Source of the DNA: UBA1444 sp964521625
GTDB lineage: Bacteria > Bacillota > Negativicutes > UBA1444
Direction: 5' to 3'
Assembly (NCBI GenBank): GCA_964521625.1
Contig: CAZFSM010000008.1
Coordinates: 1-64,000 of the forward strand
Length of the DNA stretch: 64,000 bases
Part shown: positions 16,796-26,371 of the stretch, piece by piece
Numbering within the stretch: position 1 is the first letter of the stretch
How the letters are laid out: each line of letters starts with the position of its first letter
Program-made: the position numbers and the translations under genes
The notes under the pieces: generated by a model
Databases searched by the model: none
The model's input: the letters and a program-made list of their open reading frames with translations, nothing else
Told to the model about the DNA's origin: nothing

Positions 16796-16885
16796 GACGA
16801 ATGTATTTTATTTAAGAACCTTTCAGCTATTTTTCAGGAAGATTAGCTAAACTGAAAACAAGCAAACAAAGAAAGGGTGATCTTC

Positions 16886-17182
16886 ATGTCAAAGAAAACA
16901 GACATCATCGTGGTTGGCGTACTGAGTGCAGCTTTGTTTACCGGATTCACCGCCTACAGTTATTCCGCCGACAAAGCGAAAGCCAAGGCGCAGGCGAAAA
17001 CGCCAGTTGCCGTTGCCGCAGTTGCTGCCAATACTTCGATGCAACCGCTAAACCCGACCAATACGGTCAATTCCAATTCCAGCAAAGTCCAGGCGCCGGC
17101 GGATACGCAACCTGATGTCACTCAACCTGCGCCTGACGCGACAGTGACCAAAAAGAAGACTACCAAGTCCAAGGCATCCTGA
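16886..17182 (+). CDS. Small exported Ala/Pro/Lys-rich protein
   Basis: A 98-residue protein with a signal peptide or N-terminal anchor (residues about 7-28) followed by a low-complexity tail rich in Ala, Pro, Thr, Asn and Lys. There is no Cys and no heme (CxxCH) or ApbE-type flavinylation motif (D-x2-T-G-A-T), so it is not an evident substrate of the ApbE encoded two bases downstream. ATG 16886 follows AAAGGGTGA. It heads an operon of membrane redox genes. A structural or wall-spanning role is possible, but function is unknown. Confidence 0.65.
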   Translation: MSKKTDIIVVGVLSAALFTGFTAYSYSADKAKAKAQAKTPVAVAAVAANTSMQPLNPTNTVNSNSSKVQAPADTQPDVTQPAPDATVTKKKTTKSKAS

Positions 17183-17184
17183 TC

Positions 17185-18201
17185 ATGGAAACACCACTCG
17201 AATTCCGGGCAATGAATACCGACTTTCTGGTTGCCGGTGTGTCGGCGAGAGCGGCTGAAGAGGTTAAAGCGCTGGTGGATTTGGCCGAAACTACATTAAG
17301 TCGCTTCTCGCCAACGAGTGAAATCAGTCGCATAAATCAAACCAACCAAACTTGGACCGCAGTCACTGCCCTCACTTACGATCTGCTGGTTGACGCGGCG
17401 GAGGCATATCACGCGACAGGCGGATTGTTCAATCCATTTCTGGCAGAAAAAATGCGAACCGTCGGTTACGATCATAGTTTTGAAACCTTACCGCCAGTAA
17501 TAGTCGCACAGGGGCTGAATGATAAACAAATCATACTTGCCTCATCCGGTCCGTGTGAAACACACAAAGAATCCAGCATTGGTGCGTTGCTACCAGAACC
17601 GTTGGAGTTTGATTTTGCAGCGCAAAGCATCAGACTAGCAACCGGGGCGGCGATTGATGTCGGCGGGATTGCCAAAGGCTGGATTGCCCAGCGTGCCGCC
17701 AACCAGCTGGTGGCCAGCGGCGTCAAACAGGGATTGATTGATGCCGGCGGCGATGTGGTGCTATGGGGCAGTGACCCGACGCAGGGAAGCTGGGGTGTGG
17801 GGGTCGGTCATCCCTTGGCAGCGGATCATGACATTGCCGATCTCTGGCTGGAAGGGTTAACCGCCATCGCAACCAGCAGCGTAGTTAAAAGACGCTGGCA
17901 TTGCTCGGGAGAGCTTCCGGCTCACCATATCCTTGATCCTCGCACCGGCAGTCCGGCTTGCTCCGATTTGCTGCAGGCAACCGTGATTGGCCGCGATTTG
18001 GTAGCGGCGGAACAATACACAAAAGCCCTGATCATTCTTGGCTCGGCAGCAGGCAGTCGATGGATCGCCGCGAAGCGTGCGGACCTTGCCTATATCATGG
18101 TTCGCAACGATGGCGTAATTTTGCACAGCGATAATCTCATTACATATACGAAAGATTGGCGGGTGGACGCTCATGTCGAACTGGCTTACGATATTCACTG
18201 A
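17185..18201 (+). CDS. apbE: FAD:protein FMN transferase (ApbE family)
   Basis: A 338-residue ApbE-family protein that attaches FMN to a Thr/Ser of exported or membrane flavoproteins. Family motifs: 'AMNTDFLV' start, 'LSRFSPTSEISRIN', 'AAIDVGGIAKGWIAQRAA' (FAD-binding, about residues 155-172), 'GLIDAGGDVVLWG', and 'HHILDPRTGSPACSDL' with the metal-binding Asp/Thr region. No signal peptide or lipobox is visible at this start, so it may act inside, unlike many members. It overlaps the next gene by 29 bases. The flavinylated partner is not in this window. Confidence 0.88.
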   Translation: METPLEFRAMNTDFLVAGVSARAAEEVKALVDLAETTLSRFSPTSEISRINQTNQTWTAVTALTYDLLVDAAEAYHATGGLFNPFLAEKMRTVGYDHSFETLPPVIVAQGLNDKQIILASSGPCETHKESSIGALLPEPLEFDFAAQSIRLATGAAIDVGGIAKGWIAQRAANQLVASGVKQGLIDAGGDVVLWGSDPTQGSWGVGVGHPLAADHDIADLWLEGLTAIATSSVVKRRWHCSGELPAHHILDPRTGSPACSDLLQATVIGRDLVAAEQYTKALIILGSAAGSRWIAAKRADLAYIMVRNDGVILHSDNLITYTKDWRVDAHVELAYDIH

Positions 18202-18760
18202 TATATTCTCAACCTGGCACATTGCCAGAGGTACCGGCCTGACCGCTTATGTCCTGCTGTTTTTGATCACTGGCGGCGGCTTGGCGCTCAGCCTGCAACT
18301 GGTGCCGCCGAAAATCCGGGCAGGATTTCTCGGATTGCATCGGACGGTATCGATTGCCGCAGCGATTATGCTTCTGTTGCACGGCAGTATCCTGATTTTT
18401 GACCGGCATGTGGCATTTTCTCTGGCCGATGTCTGGGTGCCGTTCTGGGCATCGCAAAAAACGCTGGAGATGGCTACCGGGATTATCGCCTTCTATACCA
18501 TCGTCGTTCTTGTTTTTACCTCCCTGCGCTCAGCAATGAAGGCGATCGGGTTTGATAACTGGCGGTTCACCCACTATCTGGCGTTTCCATGCTACGTACT
18601 GGCTTTGTATCATGGCATCATGCTTGGCACAGACAGCGGTGCGCCGGCGATCCGCATTCTTTATCAGTCGACAGCCAGTATCATCCTGGCCATGACGTTG
18701 CTGCGAATCGGAAAATCGGTGGGAAAGAAGGTTGCTGCCAGTGAAAATCCTGCTCGCTGA
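18173..18760 (+). CDS. Ferric-reductase-like transmembrane cytochrome (YedZ/MsrQ type)
   Basis: A 195-residue integral membrane protein with about six helices of the ferric reductase-like transmembrane (FRD/MsrQ) family. Paired His residues that could ligate two hemes appear in 'LHRTVSIAAAIMLLLHGSIL', 'RFTHYLAFP' and 'LYHGIML'. It would carry electrons across the inner membrane between quinone or flavin and an extracytoplasmic acceptor. It overlaps ApbE upstream and the response regulator downstream, so translation is tightly coupled. The electron donor is not defined, but ApbE and the NapH-like ferredoxin in the same cluster are plausible partners. Confidence 0.85.
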   Translation: MSNWLTIFTDIFSTWHIARGTGLTAYVLLFLITGGGLALSLQLVPPKIRAGFLGLHRTVSIAAAIMLLLHGSILIFDRHVAFSLADVWVPFWASQKTLEMATGIIAFYTIVVLVFTSLRSAMKAIGFDNWRFTHYLAFPCYVLALYHGIMLGTDSGAPAIRILYQSTASIILAMTLLRIGKSVGKKVAASENPAR

Positions 18761-19412
18761 AGATGATGTAAAACTGGGACGCCTGATCAAACACATGCTG
18801 GAAACCGAACAACACCATGTGGAATGGGTGGTCCGCGGCGATGAAGCGGTTGTGCGGGCCGCGGACGCAGTCTTTGATATTGTACTGATGGACTGGATGA
18901 TGCCGGGCTTGTCGGGACTTGATGCTTGCCGCCAATTGCGTGAACAGGGCTATCAAAAACCGGTGCTGATGTTGACTGCCAAAGATGCGGTGGATGATAA
19001 AGTGCGGGGATTGGATGGTGGCGCGGACGATTATCTGATCAAACCGTTTGAATTCAGCGAGTTGTTTGCCCGATTGCGGGCGCTGGGGCGTCGCGGCGAA
19101 GCGCCCCTGCAGGAAGAAATCGTGACAGTAGGGATCTGGCAGCTTAACCGCACACGTCGCACGGTGGTTCGGCGCAATAGCGAGATCCAACTCAGCGCCC
19201 GCGAGTACCAGCTGCTGGACGTGCTGATTCAAAACCGGGGTCTGGTGGTGCCGCGCGAAGTATTGCTTGACCGGGTGTGGGGTCTTGGCAGTGAAGTCTC
19301 GGACAATAATCTGGATGCGTATATTCGACTGTTGCGTAAAAAAATCGATGATCCGGAAACTGATACCCTGATTCAGACGGTTCGGGGCATTGGTTATAGA
19401 GTGGGGGCGTAA
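18741..19412 (+). CDS. OmpR-family response regulator
   Basis: A 223-residue two-component regulator. The receiver domain has the acidic pair in 'LLAEDDVKL', the phospho-acceptor Asp in 'IVLMDWMMPG', and the Thr/Lys in 'MLTAKDAV' and 'LIKPFEFSE'. The winged-helix C-terminus has 'LSAREYQLLDVLIQN' and 'VRGIGYRVG'. GTG 18741 is chosen because AAGG lies about 10 bases upstream; an in-frame TTG at 18732 is too close to that site. It overlaps the cytochrome gene by 20 bases and pairs with the kinase that starts 1 base later. Confidence 0.93.
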   Translation: MKILLAEDDVKLGRLIKHMLETEQHHVEWVVRGDEAVVRAADAVFDIVLMDWMMPGLSGLDACRQLREQGYQKPVLMLTAKDAVDDKVRGLDGGADDYLIKPFEFSELFARLRALGRRGEAPLQEEIVTVGIWQLNRTRRTVVRRNSEIQLSAREYQLLDVLIQNRGLVVPREVLLDRVWGLGSEVSDNNLDAYIRLLRKKIDDPETDTLIQTVRGIGYRVGA

Positions 19413-19413
19413 A

Positions 19414-20703
19414 ATGTTTGGCCGTATCCGTCAGCGCCTGACCTTGCTGTACACTATATTGACAGCGCTTGCTTTAGCTAGCTTTGCGCTGGTTTTTTAC
19501 TTTGGACTGACTACGCTGTTGATGCGCGAACAAGAACGCGAAGTGACGAGCTATGCCGCAGCGATTTCGCGTGGCGCCGGTGAAATCATTCGCAAAAGTG
19601 AACGTAAGCGCACTGACAATGAAGCCGAGAAAAAATTGAAACCACTGGGCGGCGAAGCTGCCTATAGCTATTATCTTCTGTCGCGTGACGGTAGTGTTGT
19701 GTTGGAAAAAAACACGTTTCCTGCTGCCAGGGCAGATTGCTTGAAGCTTGCTGAGTCAGCACAGACAGAATCGCGGGGAATTCTCAGTGTGGTTTCGCCC
19801 GAGGGCAGCTCACGTCTATTGTGGACCAAATCGCCGGTTTATGATGAAGGGCGACATATGGGGAGTTTGTTTGTTGCCAAAGAATTGGACAGCCATGACC
19901 ATTTTGTCAAACGTCTGGCGCAAACGCTGGGAGCGGCAGCTTTGCTCCTGCTGCTGATGTCCGGTGGGATCGGTTATTTCGCTGCCGGGCGCGCCTTGGT
20001 GCCGATCCGGCGTTCGTTTGATACGCAGCGCCGGTTTGTTGCGGACGCTTCGCATGAATTGCGCACGCCGCTGAGTGTGATTCAGGCTTCATTGGATGTG
20101 CTGGAAAAAGAAGAACAGGATAGGTTTTCGCCGTTTTCCCAACAGGTCATCGCTGACCTTAAGCAGGAAGTTCGCCGGATGGGGCGATTGACCGGAGATT
20201 TGTTGACATTGGCTCGCTCCGATGCTGATGGGATGGAGCTGCGACGGGAATCGTTCGACATACAGGAGCTGTTGCAACGGGTGCAGCGAACCATGCAGCC
20301 CCAGGCAGAAGCTCAGCAGGTAAATCTCGCATTGACGCCGGGAGAAAGCTTGCCGATATTGGCTGATCCGGATCGGATTTTCCAGCTGTTGTTGGTTTTA
20401 TTGGATAATGCCGTGAAATACACACCTGCAGGCGGCAAAGTCAGTTTGGCCGCAACCCGGCCGAATGGGGAACAGGGAAAAGTGTTGATTACGGTTGCCG
20501 ATACCGGGCCGGGCGTGCCGCAGGCGGATCAGGCGAAGATTTTTGAGCGGTTTTACCGACTGGATTTGTCGCGATCACGGGAAGCGGGTGGCGCCGGCCT
20601 CGGTCTTGCCATCGCCAGGGAAATCGCAGAGGCGCATGGCGGTAGTATTTCTGTTGCAGCCGCTCCAACTGGCGGCAGCATTTTTAAGGTGTTGTTACCA
20701 TAA
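19414..20703 (+). CDS. Membrane sensor histidine kinase
   Basis: A 429-residue kinase: transmembrane helix at about 10-32, an extracytoplasmic sensor of roughly 130 residues, a second helix near 170-192, a short linker without a strong HAMP match, then the HisKA dimerisation domain with the phosphorylated His in 'DASHELRTPL' and the ATPase with N box 'DNAVKYTPAGG' and G boxes 'DTGPGVP' and 'GGAGLGLAIA'. It is the cognate partner of the regulator just upstream. The sensor domain has no named ligand pocket. GGGGG lies 7 bases before ATG 19414. Confidence 0.93.
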   Translation: MFGRIRQRLTLLYTILTALALASFALVFYFGLTTLLMREQEREVTSYAAAISRGAGEIIRKSERKRTDNEAEKKLKPLGGEAAYSYYLLSRDGSVVLEKNTFPAARADCLKLAESAQTESRGILSVVSPEGSSRLLWTKSPVYDEGRHMGSLFVAKELDSHDHFVKRLAQTLGAAALLLLLMSGGIGYFAAGRALVPIRRSFDTQRRFVADASHELRTPLSVIQASLDVLEKEEQDRFSPFSQQVIADLKQEVRRMGRLTGDLLTLARSDADGMELRRESFDIQELLQRVQRTMQPQAEAQQVNLALTPGESLPILADPDRIFQLLLVLLDNAVKYTPAGGKVSLAATRPNGEQGKVLITVADTGPGVPQADQAKIFERFYRLDLSRSREAGGAGLGLAIAREIAEAHGGSISVAAAPTGGSIFKVLLP

Positions 20704-20814
20704 AATATTCTTGTTTTGTTGCAAATAGTTCACAAACCTGACACAAATTGAATGCGAAAACCAGATAGAATAACAACCAGAAGTGACTCTCCATAAAAAC
20801 GAGGGGGACTGGGC

Positions 20815-21918
20815 GTGAAAAAACTGCGACTGTTTGTTCAGGTGGGGTTCGTTCTATTTTCGGCATATCTGGGGTTGCGACACCAGATCGTGGGCGGCGG
20901 GCCCAGCGGCGCCGGACCGATTGACGCATTCTGCCCTTATGGCGCATTCGAAGCGTTGCCTGTTTTACTGATTGAAGGGACTTTTATCAGCAAAACGGCG
21001 GTATCCAATCTATGGATTTTGGCAGCGTTGGTAGCAGGCCTGCTGGTCGTGGGCCCGGTTTTTTGCGGCTGGATCTGTCCGCTGGGCAGTCTGGGCGAGT
21101 GGCTGTACGGCTTGCGCAAACGTATTTCTGCAGTGAAATTGGAACCGGGCAAAGCACTGTCCCACCAGTTTTCCTGGGGAAGAGCTGCGATGTTTGTTCT
21201 GATTCTGTTCATGTCCTGGCAGACCAAATCAATCTGGTTTGAGAATATTGACCCCTATAAAGCAATCTTTCATATGAATGTGGAGAGCGCTGCAGCGCTC
21301 AGTCTTATCTTTGGCTTTGTTACAATGTCCTTGTTGGTTGAGCGCGCCTGGTGTCGATGGCTCTGCCCACTCGGAATTTTCAATGGTTTGGTTGGCAAAT
21401 TATCACTGTTTAAGATTCGACGCAACGATGCAAGTTGTATCCATTGTAATGCCTGTAGCCGCGTCTGCCCGGTCCGTATCACGGTCGCCGAAGTTCAGGC
21501 GGTCAGTGATGACCGTTGTGTTGGTTGTAATCGTTGTCTGGAGGCTTGTCCGGTAAAGGACACGTTGCAAATCAAATCCTCAGGCGCGATGGGCAATCGC
21601 CTCCTGAAGCCCGCTTCTGCCGGAATCATTGCCGTTGGATTATTCATCGCCATCGTTGGCGGCGCGCAGGCTGGCGGATTTTGGAAAGCGAATGATGCTC
21701 GCCCTGTCGCCCAGATTTCCAGTCCTGCCGAACTTAAAGGCTGGATGAAGTGGGGTGAAGTCGTGGACCAATTCAAAGTCGATGAAGCAGCGTTGGCGAA
21801 GGAACTGAAACTGCCGCCAGGCTACATGCGGGATGCGACGCTCAAGGAATTGGGCCACAAGAATGGTTTTGAAACCAAAGATGTCGGTAAGGCGATTGAA
21901 AAATTAAAACAAAAATAA
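20815..21918 (+). CDS. NapH/YccM-like membrane 4Fe-4S ferredoxin
   Basis: A 367-residue polytopic protein with N-terminal helices and the CxxxCP motifs of NapH-like proteins: 'FCGWICPLGSLGE' and 'WCRWLCPLGIFNG', each following a helix. Two [4Fe-4S] motifs follow, 'CIHCNACSRVCP' and 'CVGCNRCLEACP', then another helix and a C-terminal region of about 75 residues (helical, Lys/Glu-rich, no Cys). It would move electrons from quinol or a cytoplasmic donor through the membrane. The start is GTG 20815 with a GAGGGGG site. It follows the kinase by 111 bases, so it may be a target of that two-component system. The function of the tail domain is unknown. Confidence 0.88.
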   Translation: MKKLRLFVQVGFVLFSAYLGLRHQIVGGGPSGAGPIDAFCPYGAFEALPVLLIEGTFISKTAVSNLWILAALVAGLLVVGPVFCGWICPLGSLGEWLYGLRKRISAVKLEPGKALSHQFSWGRAAMFVLILFMSWQTKSIWFENIDPYKAIFHMNVESAAALSLIFGFVTMSLLVERAWCRWLCPLGIFNGLVGKLSLFKIRRNDASCIHCNACSRVCPVRITVAEVQAVSDDRCVGCNRCLEACPVKDTLQIKSSGAMGNRLLKPASAGIIAVGLFIAIVGGAQAGGFWKANDARPVAQISSPAELKGWMKWGEVVDQFKVDEAALAKELKLPPGYMRDATLKELGHKNGFETKDVGKAIEKLKQK

Positions 21919-21936
21919 ACGCAATGTAAAGCAGCG

Positions 21937-21976
21937 GAGAACACCGAAGATGAGTAAATTCGGTGTTCTCTTTTTA
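21937..21976 (+). terminator. Rho-independent terminator after the NapH-like gene
   Basis: GAGAACACCGAA (21937-21948) pairs exactly with TTCGGTGTTCTC (21959-21970), followed by TTTTT. Confidence 0.92.
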
Positions 21977-22039
21977 TCAGATATGCGCTGCCGTCAAGTA
22001 TTATAGTTGCATGCAAACCATAACTTTGGGTTAAATTGA

Positions 22040-22068
22040 TTGAATTTTTTGGGCAAACAGTATATGAT
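22040..22068 (+). promoter_or_regulatory. Sigma-A-type promoter for the RND efflux operon
   Basis: TTGAAT (22040-22045), a 17-base spacer and TATGAT (22063-22068) lie about 48 bases before the membrane fusion protein start at 22116. A C-rich tract (CCCCCCCTCCCCGGGG) follows within the leader. Confidence 0.6.
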
Positions 22069-22115
22069 ATAGACACCCCCCCTCCCCGGGGTGGAATAAG
22101 AGATTACTGGAGTCG

Positions 22116-23165
22116 ATGTTTGTGAGCTATAAAGTGAAACAACTCGGACCAATCATATTCGTATTAACGATCATGCTGCTGTTCGCTGGTTGCGGTAAAT
22201 CCGCCGGCGTAGTGGAACCCAAACGGCCATCGGTATCCGGGGTTGAGATTGGCGTTGTACAATCGCAGGAAGTAGAAGCCGTTCACGAAACGGTCGGCAA
22301 TGTTAAAGCCGCCAATGTCAGTGTGCTTGCAAGCAAGCTGATGGGCACGGTATTGGCGGTGCATGTTCGCCAGGGTGAGCGGGTGCGTGCCGGGCAGTTG
22401 CTGCTGGAAATCGAGGCCCGCGATCTGGCGGCGCAGGCTAATGCAGCTGCGGCGCAGCGCCAGCTGGCCCAGGCGACGTTTGAACGTTATCGACGCCTGT
22501 CTGAGTCGGGGGCCATTTCGCGGCAGGACTACGATGTGGCAATGACACAGAAAAATGTAGCTGAGGCTGAGTATCAACGCATCATGGCGACCATGGCATT
22601 TGCGCGGGTGACTGCGCCTATGGACGGTGTCGTTTCGGACCGTCGTGTCGATGCCGGAACAATGGTAGCACCAGGGCAAGCGCTGCTGACAGTTGACGAT
22701 CCTTCCGGTTACGTGGTGGAAACCAATATCGAGGAGCGGTGGGCAGATAAGTTGTCTGTAGGCGCTTCGGTAAAAGTCCGGATACCGGCGCTGAATCAAA
22801 GTGTTGCCGGAACGGTGCTGGAGCTTTCTCCATCGATCGATTCGGTTTCCCGGACCTTTTATGCCAAAGTATCAGTGTCAGGCGAGCGTTTGCGCAGTGG
22901 ACTGTACGCGCGGATCGAATTTCCCGGCGGACGGGAGCGGAGTTTGCTTGTTCCAGAGAAAGCTGTTATTCGCAAAGGACAGCTGGACGGGGTCTATGTC
23001 GTGAGTGCTGAAGGCGTAGTGACGTTTCGGCCAATCAAGATCGGACGTAGTTTCGCTGCGAATACCGAAGTCCTTTCCGGTTTGAATGCCGGCGAGAAGA
23101 TCATTATTTCAGGGCTGGATAAAGCCGTTGATGGTGGAAAACTGGCCGAAGGACAAAAACCATGA
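22116..23165 (+). CDS. RND efflux membrane fusion lipoprotein (HlyD/AcrA family)
   Basis: A 349-residue periplasmic adaptor. Its signal peptide ends in a lipobox (LLFAG-C26). Residues about 70-105 and 175-200 form the split biotinyl-lipoyl domain ('VSVLASKLMGTVLAVHV' and 'APMDGVVSDRRVDAGTMV'), with an alpha-hairpin between and beta-barrel and proximal domains after. It bridges the inner-membrane pump to an outer-membrane channel. Its stop overlaps the start of the RND gene by 4 bases (ATGA), so they are coupled. No TolC-like gene is in the window. ATG 22116 has only a weak ribosome-binding site (CTGGAG). Confidence 0.92.
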   Translation: MFVSYKVKQLGPIIFVLTIMLLFAGCGKSAGVVEPKRPSVSGVEIGVVQSQEVEAVHETVGNVKAANVSVLASKLMGTVLAVHVRQGERVRAGQLLLEIEARDLAAQANAAAAQRQLAQATFERYRRLSESGAISRQDYDVAMTQKNVAEAEYQRIMATMAFARVTAPMDGVVSDRRVDAGTMVAPGQALLTVDDPSGYVVETNIEERWADKLSVGASVKVRIPALNQSVAGTVLELSPSIDSVSRTFYAKVSVSGERLRSGLYARIEFPGGRERSLLVPEKAVIRKGQLDGVYVVSAEGVVTFRPIKIGRSFAANTEVLSGLNAGEKIIISGLDKAVDGGKLAEGQKP

Positions 23166-26100
23166 GCGGCCTTGGTCCATCTGGTCGTATTGCCGGCGCG
23201 TTTCTAAATTCGAAGCTGACGCCGTTATTTGTTGCTTTTGCTTTACTGCTTGGTGTGTTTGCCACGATGGTCACACCGCGGGAAGAAGAGCCGCAGATTG
23301 TTGTGCCGATGATTGATGTAATGGTTTCCTATCCCGGGGCTTCGGCCGCAGAAGTCGAGGAGAGGGTCAGCAGGCCGATGGAAGCGTTGCTCTGGGAAAT
23401 CGAAGGCGTGGAGTATGTTTACTCCATTGCTCAGCCCGGCATGAATATGACCATCGTACGATTTTTGGTAGGTCAGAATGTTGAAGACAGCCTGGTTCGG
23501 CTACAAACAAAACTGTCTTCAAATTATGACCGGATTCCAGCCGGCGTGTCCCAACCGATGGTGAAGTCGCGTTCGATTGACGATGTGCCGGTTTTGGCGC
23601 TTACGCTGTGGAGCCGCCACGACCGCTGGACCGGTTATGAGCTGCGGCGGGTGGCGCAGAACATGACCGAGGAACTGAAACGCCTGCGTGATGCTTCAGA
23701 AATCAATATCATCGGTGGGCAGCGTCGTCAAATGAAAATCGTGCTTGATTCGCTACGCATGTCGGCTTACGGGACTTCGGTGTTCCAGACGGTCAATGCT
23801 TTGTCTCAGGCCAATGTCCTGTTGCCGGCCGGCGCCTTTTCCCAGGGAAATCGCGAATATCGGGTGGAAGTGGGCGGTTTTTTGCGGACGACAGCAGATG
23901 TCGGTAGTGTGGTGGTCGGAGTTTCCGGCGGACGACCGGTATATCTGCGAGATATCGCCAATATAACGGATGGACCGGAAGAGTCGGCCAATCATGTGTT
24001 TTTTGGCGCCGGTCCAGCTGCAGAATTAAAGGGGATCAAGGGCGCCTCCACTAGCCTTCAGGATGCGGTTACGCTCAGTTTTGCCAAAAAGAAAGGGACG
24101 AATGCCACCCGCTATGCGGAAGACATTTTGCATAAAGTCGAATCAATGCGCGGCGGATTATTGCCATCAGAAATTGAAGTCGCCATTACCCGTAACTATG
24201 GCGAGACAGCCAAGGAAAAGTCCGATGAATTGTTGTTCCACATGTTGTTGGCGACAATTTCCGTGGTCATCCTAATCGCCTGGGCATTGGGCTGGCGCGA
24301 GTCGGTGGTGGTAGCGGTAGCGGTCCCGGTTACCCTTGCATTGACGCTGCTGGTCAATTATCTGTATGGATATACCTTGAATCGGGTGACATTGTTTGCC
24401 CTGATCTTTTCTATCGGCATTCTTGTCGATGATGCCATTGTTGTGGTAGAAAATATTCACCGACGCTTTTCCATTCACGGGGTTTCACCGGAAAATGCGG
24501 TTCAGGCCGTCGATGAGGTGGGAAACCCGACAATTCTCGCTACCTTTGCCGTGATTGCGGCTCTGTTGCCAATGGCATTTGTTTCCGGACTGATGGGCCC
24601 CTATATGCGCCCCATTCCCATCGGCGCTTCGGCAGCCATGCTGTTTTCGCTGCTGGTCGCTTTTGTCGTCAGCCCCTGGCTTGGCTACAAGGTATTGCGG
24701 CATGTTCACCATGATCCACAAGCAACAGAAAAAGAAGAAAAATGGGTAGAAAAATATGAGCGTCTGATCGGACCACTGTTGGTGAATCGCCGTCGGAGAC
24801 TAATTGCGCTTGCGGCAGTAGGGGGGATACTATTAGTAACCCTGCTGCTGGTTCCATTTAAAGCGGTCATGGTCAAAATGCTTCCCTTTGATAATAAAAG
24901 TGAACTGGAAATCATCATCGACATGCCGAAAGGAACGCCGCTTGAGCGAACGACTGCAGCGGCCCGTGACATGGCGGAAAACTTGCGTACGGTTCCCGAG
25001 GTGACAGATTTCCAAGTATATGTTGGCAGTGCAGCCCCCTACAATTTTAATGGGCTGGTGCGGCATTACTTTACCCGCGAGGGCGGGCATCAGGCCGGAA
25101 TTCAGGTGAACCTGTCGGCAAAGGGCGACCGCAAGGCCCAAAGCCATGATATTGCCAAACGGATAAGACCGGCAATCAAGGCGATTGCTGATAAGCATGG
25201 CGGTCGGGTCAAAGTGGCCGAGATCCCGCCGGGTCCGCCGGTACTCAGCACGCTTGTCGCTGAAGTCTACGGTCCGGACGAAGCGCGTCGACGGGAGATC
25301 GCCGCGATGATCCTGAAAGAGTTTGAAACGACCACAGGGGTAGTCGATGTGGATTGGTTCGTCGAGGCGGATCAGGAAAAAATCACCTTCCGGATTGATC
25401 GCGCCCGAGCCATACTTAGCGGGGTATCCGCCGATTCGCTGGCAAAGACGCTGGCGGCGTCGCTTGGCGGAACGACGGCTGGTCTGGCGCATCTGGACAG
25501 CGAGAAAGAACCGGTGGAAATTCGCCTGCAACTGCCGGTTGCTGACCGGTCGGCGATAGAAGCTTTGATGAGCACGCCGGTCGCCAATGTCAATGGTCGG
25601 TTGATTCCGATGGGAGAATTGGTTTCGGTGCAGCGCAGTGTGGATGATAAAACTCGCTACCGCAAGAATCTGCAACCGGTGACTTATGTCATCGGTGATG
25701 TTGCCGGACGTGAAGAAAGCCCCATTTACGCCATTTCTCAATTGAAGGAACGAATCAGTAAAATCAAACTGCCGGAAGGATATGCGCTGGAACAGTTTAT
25801 GACGGTGCAACCGGAACGCGGTGACCGTTATGCGATGAAGTGGGATGGGGAAATCCAGATTACGGCGGAGGTTTTCCATGACCTGGGTATTGCTTTTGCA
25901 GCAGTTCTGCTGCTGATATATGTTTTGGTGGTGGCATGGTTCCGCAGTTTCATCGTGCCGCTGATCATTATGATTCCAATTCCACTGACACTGGTCGGTA
26001 TATTGCCGGGACACTGGCTGTTTGGCTCTTTCTTTACCGCTACATCAATGATTGGCTTTATCGCCCTGTCGGGGATCATTGTCCGCAATTCAATTTTGTT

Positions 26101-26371
26101 GGTTGATTTTATTCAGGCGGACGAAAAAGAGGGAATGAGCTTGCGGCAGGCGGTCGTGCGGGCCGGTGCGCTACGATTGCGACCGATTGCACTTACAGCA
26201 GCAGCCGTGGTGGTAGCGTCGATGGTCATGCTGTTTGATCCAATCTTTCAGGGGCTTGCCATTTCGATGATGTTCGGCGCTGTCGTAGCTACGGCGCTAA
26301 CGCTGGTTGCGGTTCCGATCATGTATTTTGAGTGGTTTTCGCGCCCCAGAGGCAATGCTACTGAGAAGTAA
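23162..26371 (+). CDS. RND efflux permease (HAE1/AcrB type)
   Basis: A 1069-residue inner-membrane drug:proton antiporter of usual family length. There are twelve transmembrane segments in two groups with large loops after TM1 and TM7. Motifs: 'MVSYPGASAAEVEERVSRPME' after TM1, and the TM4 proton-relay Asp pair in 'FSIGILVDDAIVVVENI' near residue 425. The C-terminal group ends with 'GIIVRNSILLVDFI' and 'RLRPIALTAAAVV'. It forms a tripartite pump with the adaptor upstream. The substrate is unknown, and the nearest regulator, the LacI protein downstream, belongs to another pathway. Confidence 0.95.
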   Translation: MSGLGPSGRIAGAFLNSKLTPLFVAFALLLGVFATMVTPREEEPQIVVPMIDVMVSYPGASAAEVEERVSRPMEALLWEIEGVEYVYSIAQPGMNMTIVRFLVGQNVEDSLVRLQTKLSSNYDRIPAGVSQPMVKSRSIDDVPVLALTLWSRHDRWTGYELRRVAQNMTEELKRLRDASEINIIGGQRRQMKIVLDSLRMSAYGTSVFQTVNALSQANVLLPAGAFSQGNREYRVEVGGFLRTTADVGSVVVGVSGGRPVYLRDIANITDGPEESANHVFFGAGPAAELKGIKGASTSLQDAVTLSFAKKKGTNATRYAEDILHKVESMRGGLLPSEIEVAITRNYGETAKEKSDELLFHMLLATISVVILIAWALGWRESVVVAVAVPVTLALTLLVNYLYGYTLNRVTLFALIFSIGILVDDAIVVVENIHRRFSIHGVSPENAVQAVDEVGNPTILATFAVIAALLPMAFVSGLMGPYMRPIPIGASAAMLFSLLVAFVVSPWLGYKVLRHVHHDPQATEKEEKWVEKYERLIGPLLVNRRRRLIALAAVGGILLVTLLLVPFKAVMVKMLPFDNKSELEIIIDMPKGTPLERTTAAARDMAENLRTVPEVTDFQVYVGSAAPYNFNGLVRHYFTREGGHQAGIQVNLSAKGDRKAQSHDIAKRIRPAIKAIADKHGGRVKVAEIPPGPPVLSTLVAEVYGPDEARRREIAAMILKEFETTTGVVDVDWFVEADQEKITFRIDRARAILSGVSADSLAKTLAASLGGTTAGLAHLDSEKEPVEIRLQLPVADRSAIEALMSTPVANVNGRLIPMGELVSVQRSVDDKTRYRKNLQPVTYVIGDVAGREESPIYAISQLKERISKIKLPEGYALEQFMTVQPERGDRYAMKWDGEIQITAEVFHDLGIAFAAVLLLIYVLVVAWFRSFIVPLIIMIPIPLTLVGILPGHWLFGSFFTATSMIGFIALSGIIVRNSILLVDFIQADEKEGMSLRQAVVRAGALRLRPIALTAAAVVVASMVMLFDPIFQGLAISMMFGAVVATALTLVAVPIMYFEWFSRPRGNATEK

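Noticed and set aside
16886..17182. Small secreted protein as the flavinylation target of ApbE
   Set aside because: It lacks the D-x2-T-G-A-(T/S) acceptor motif and any FMN-binding domain feature.
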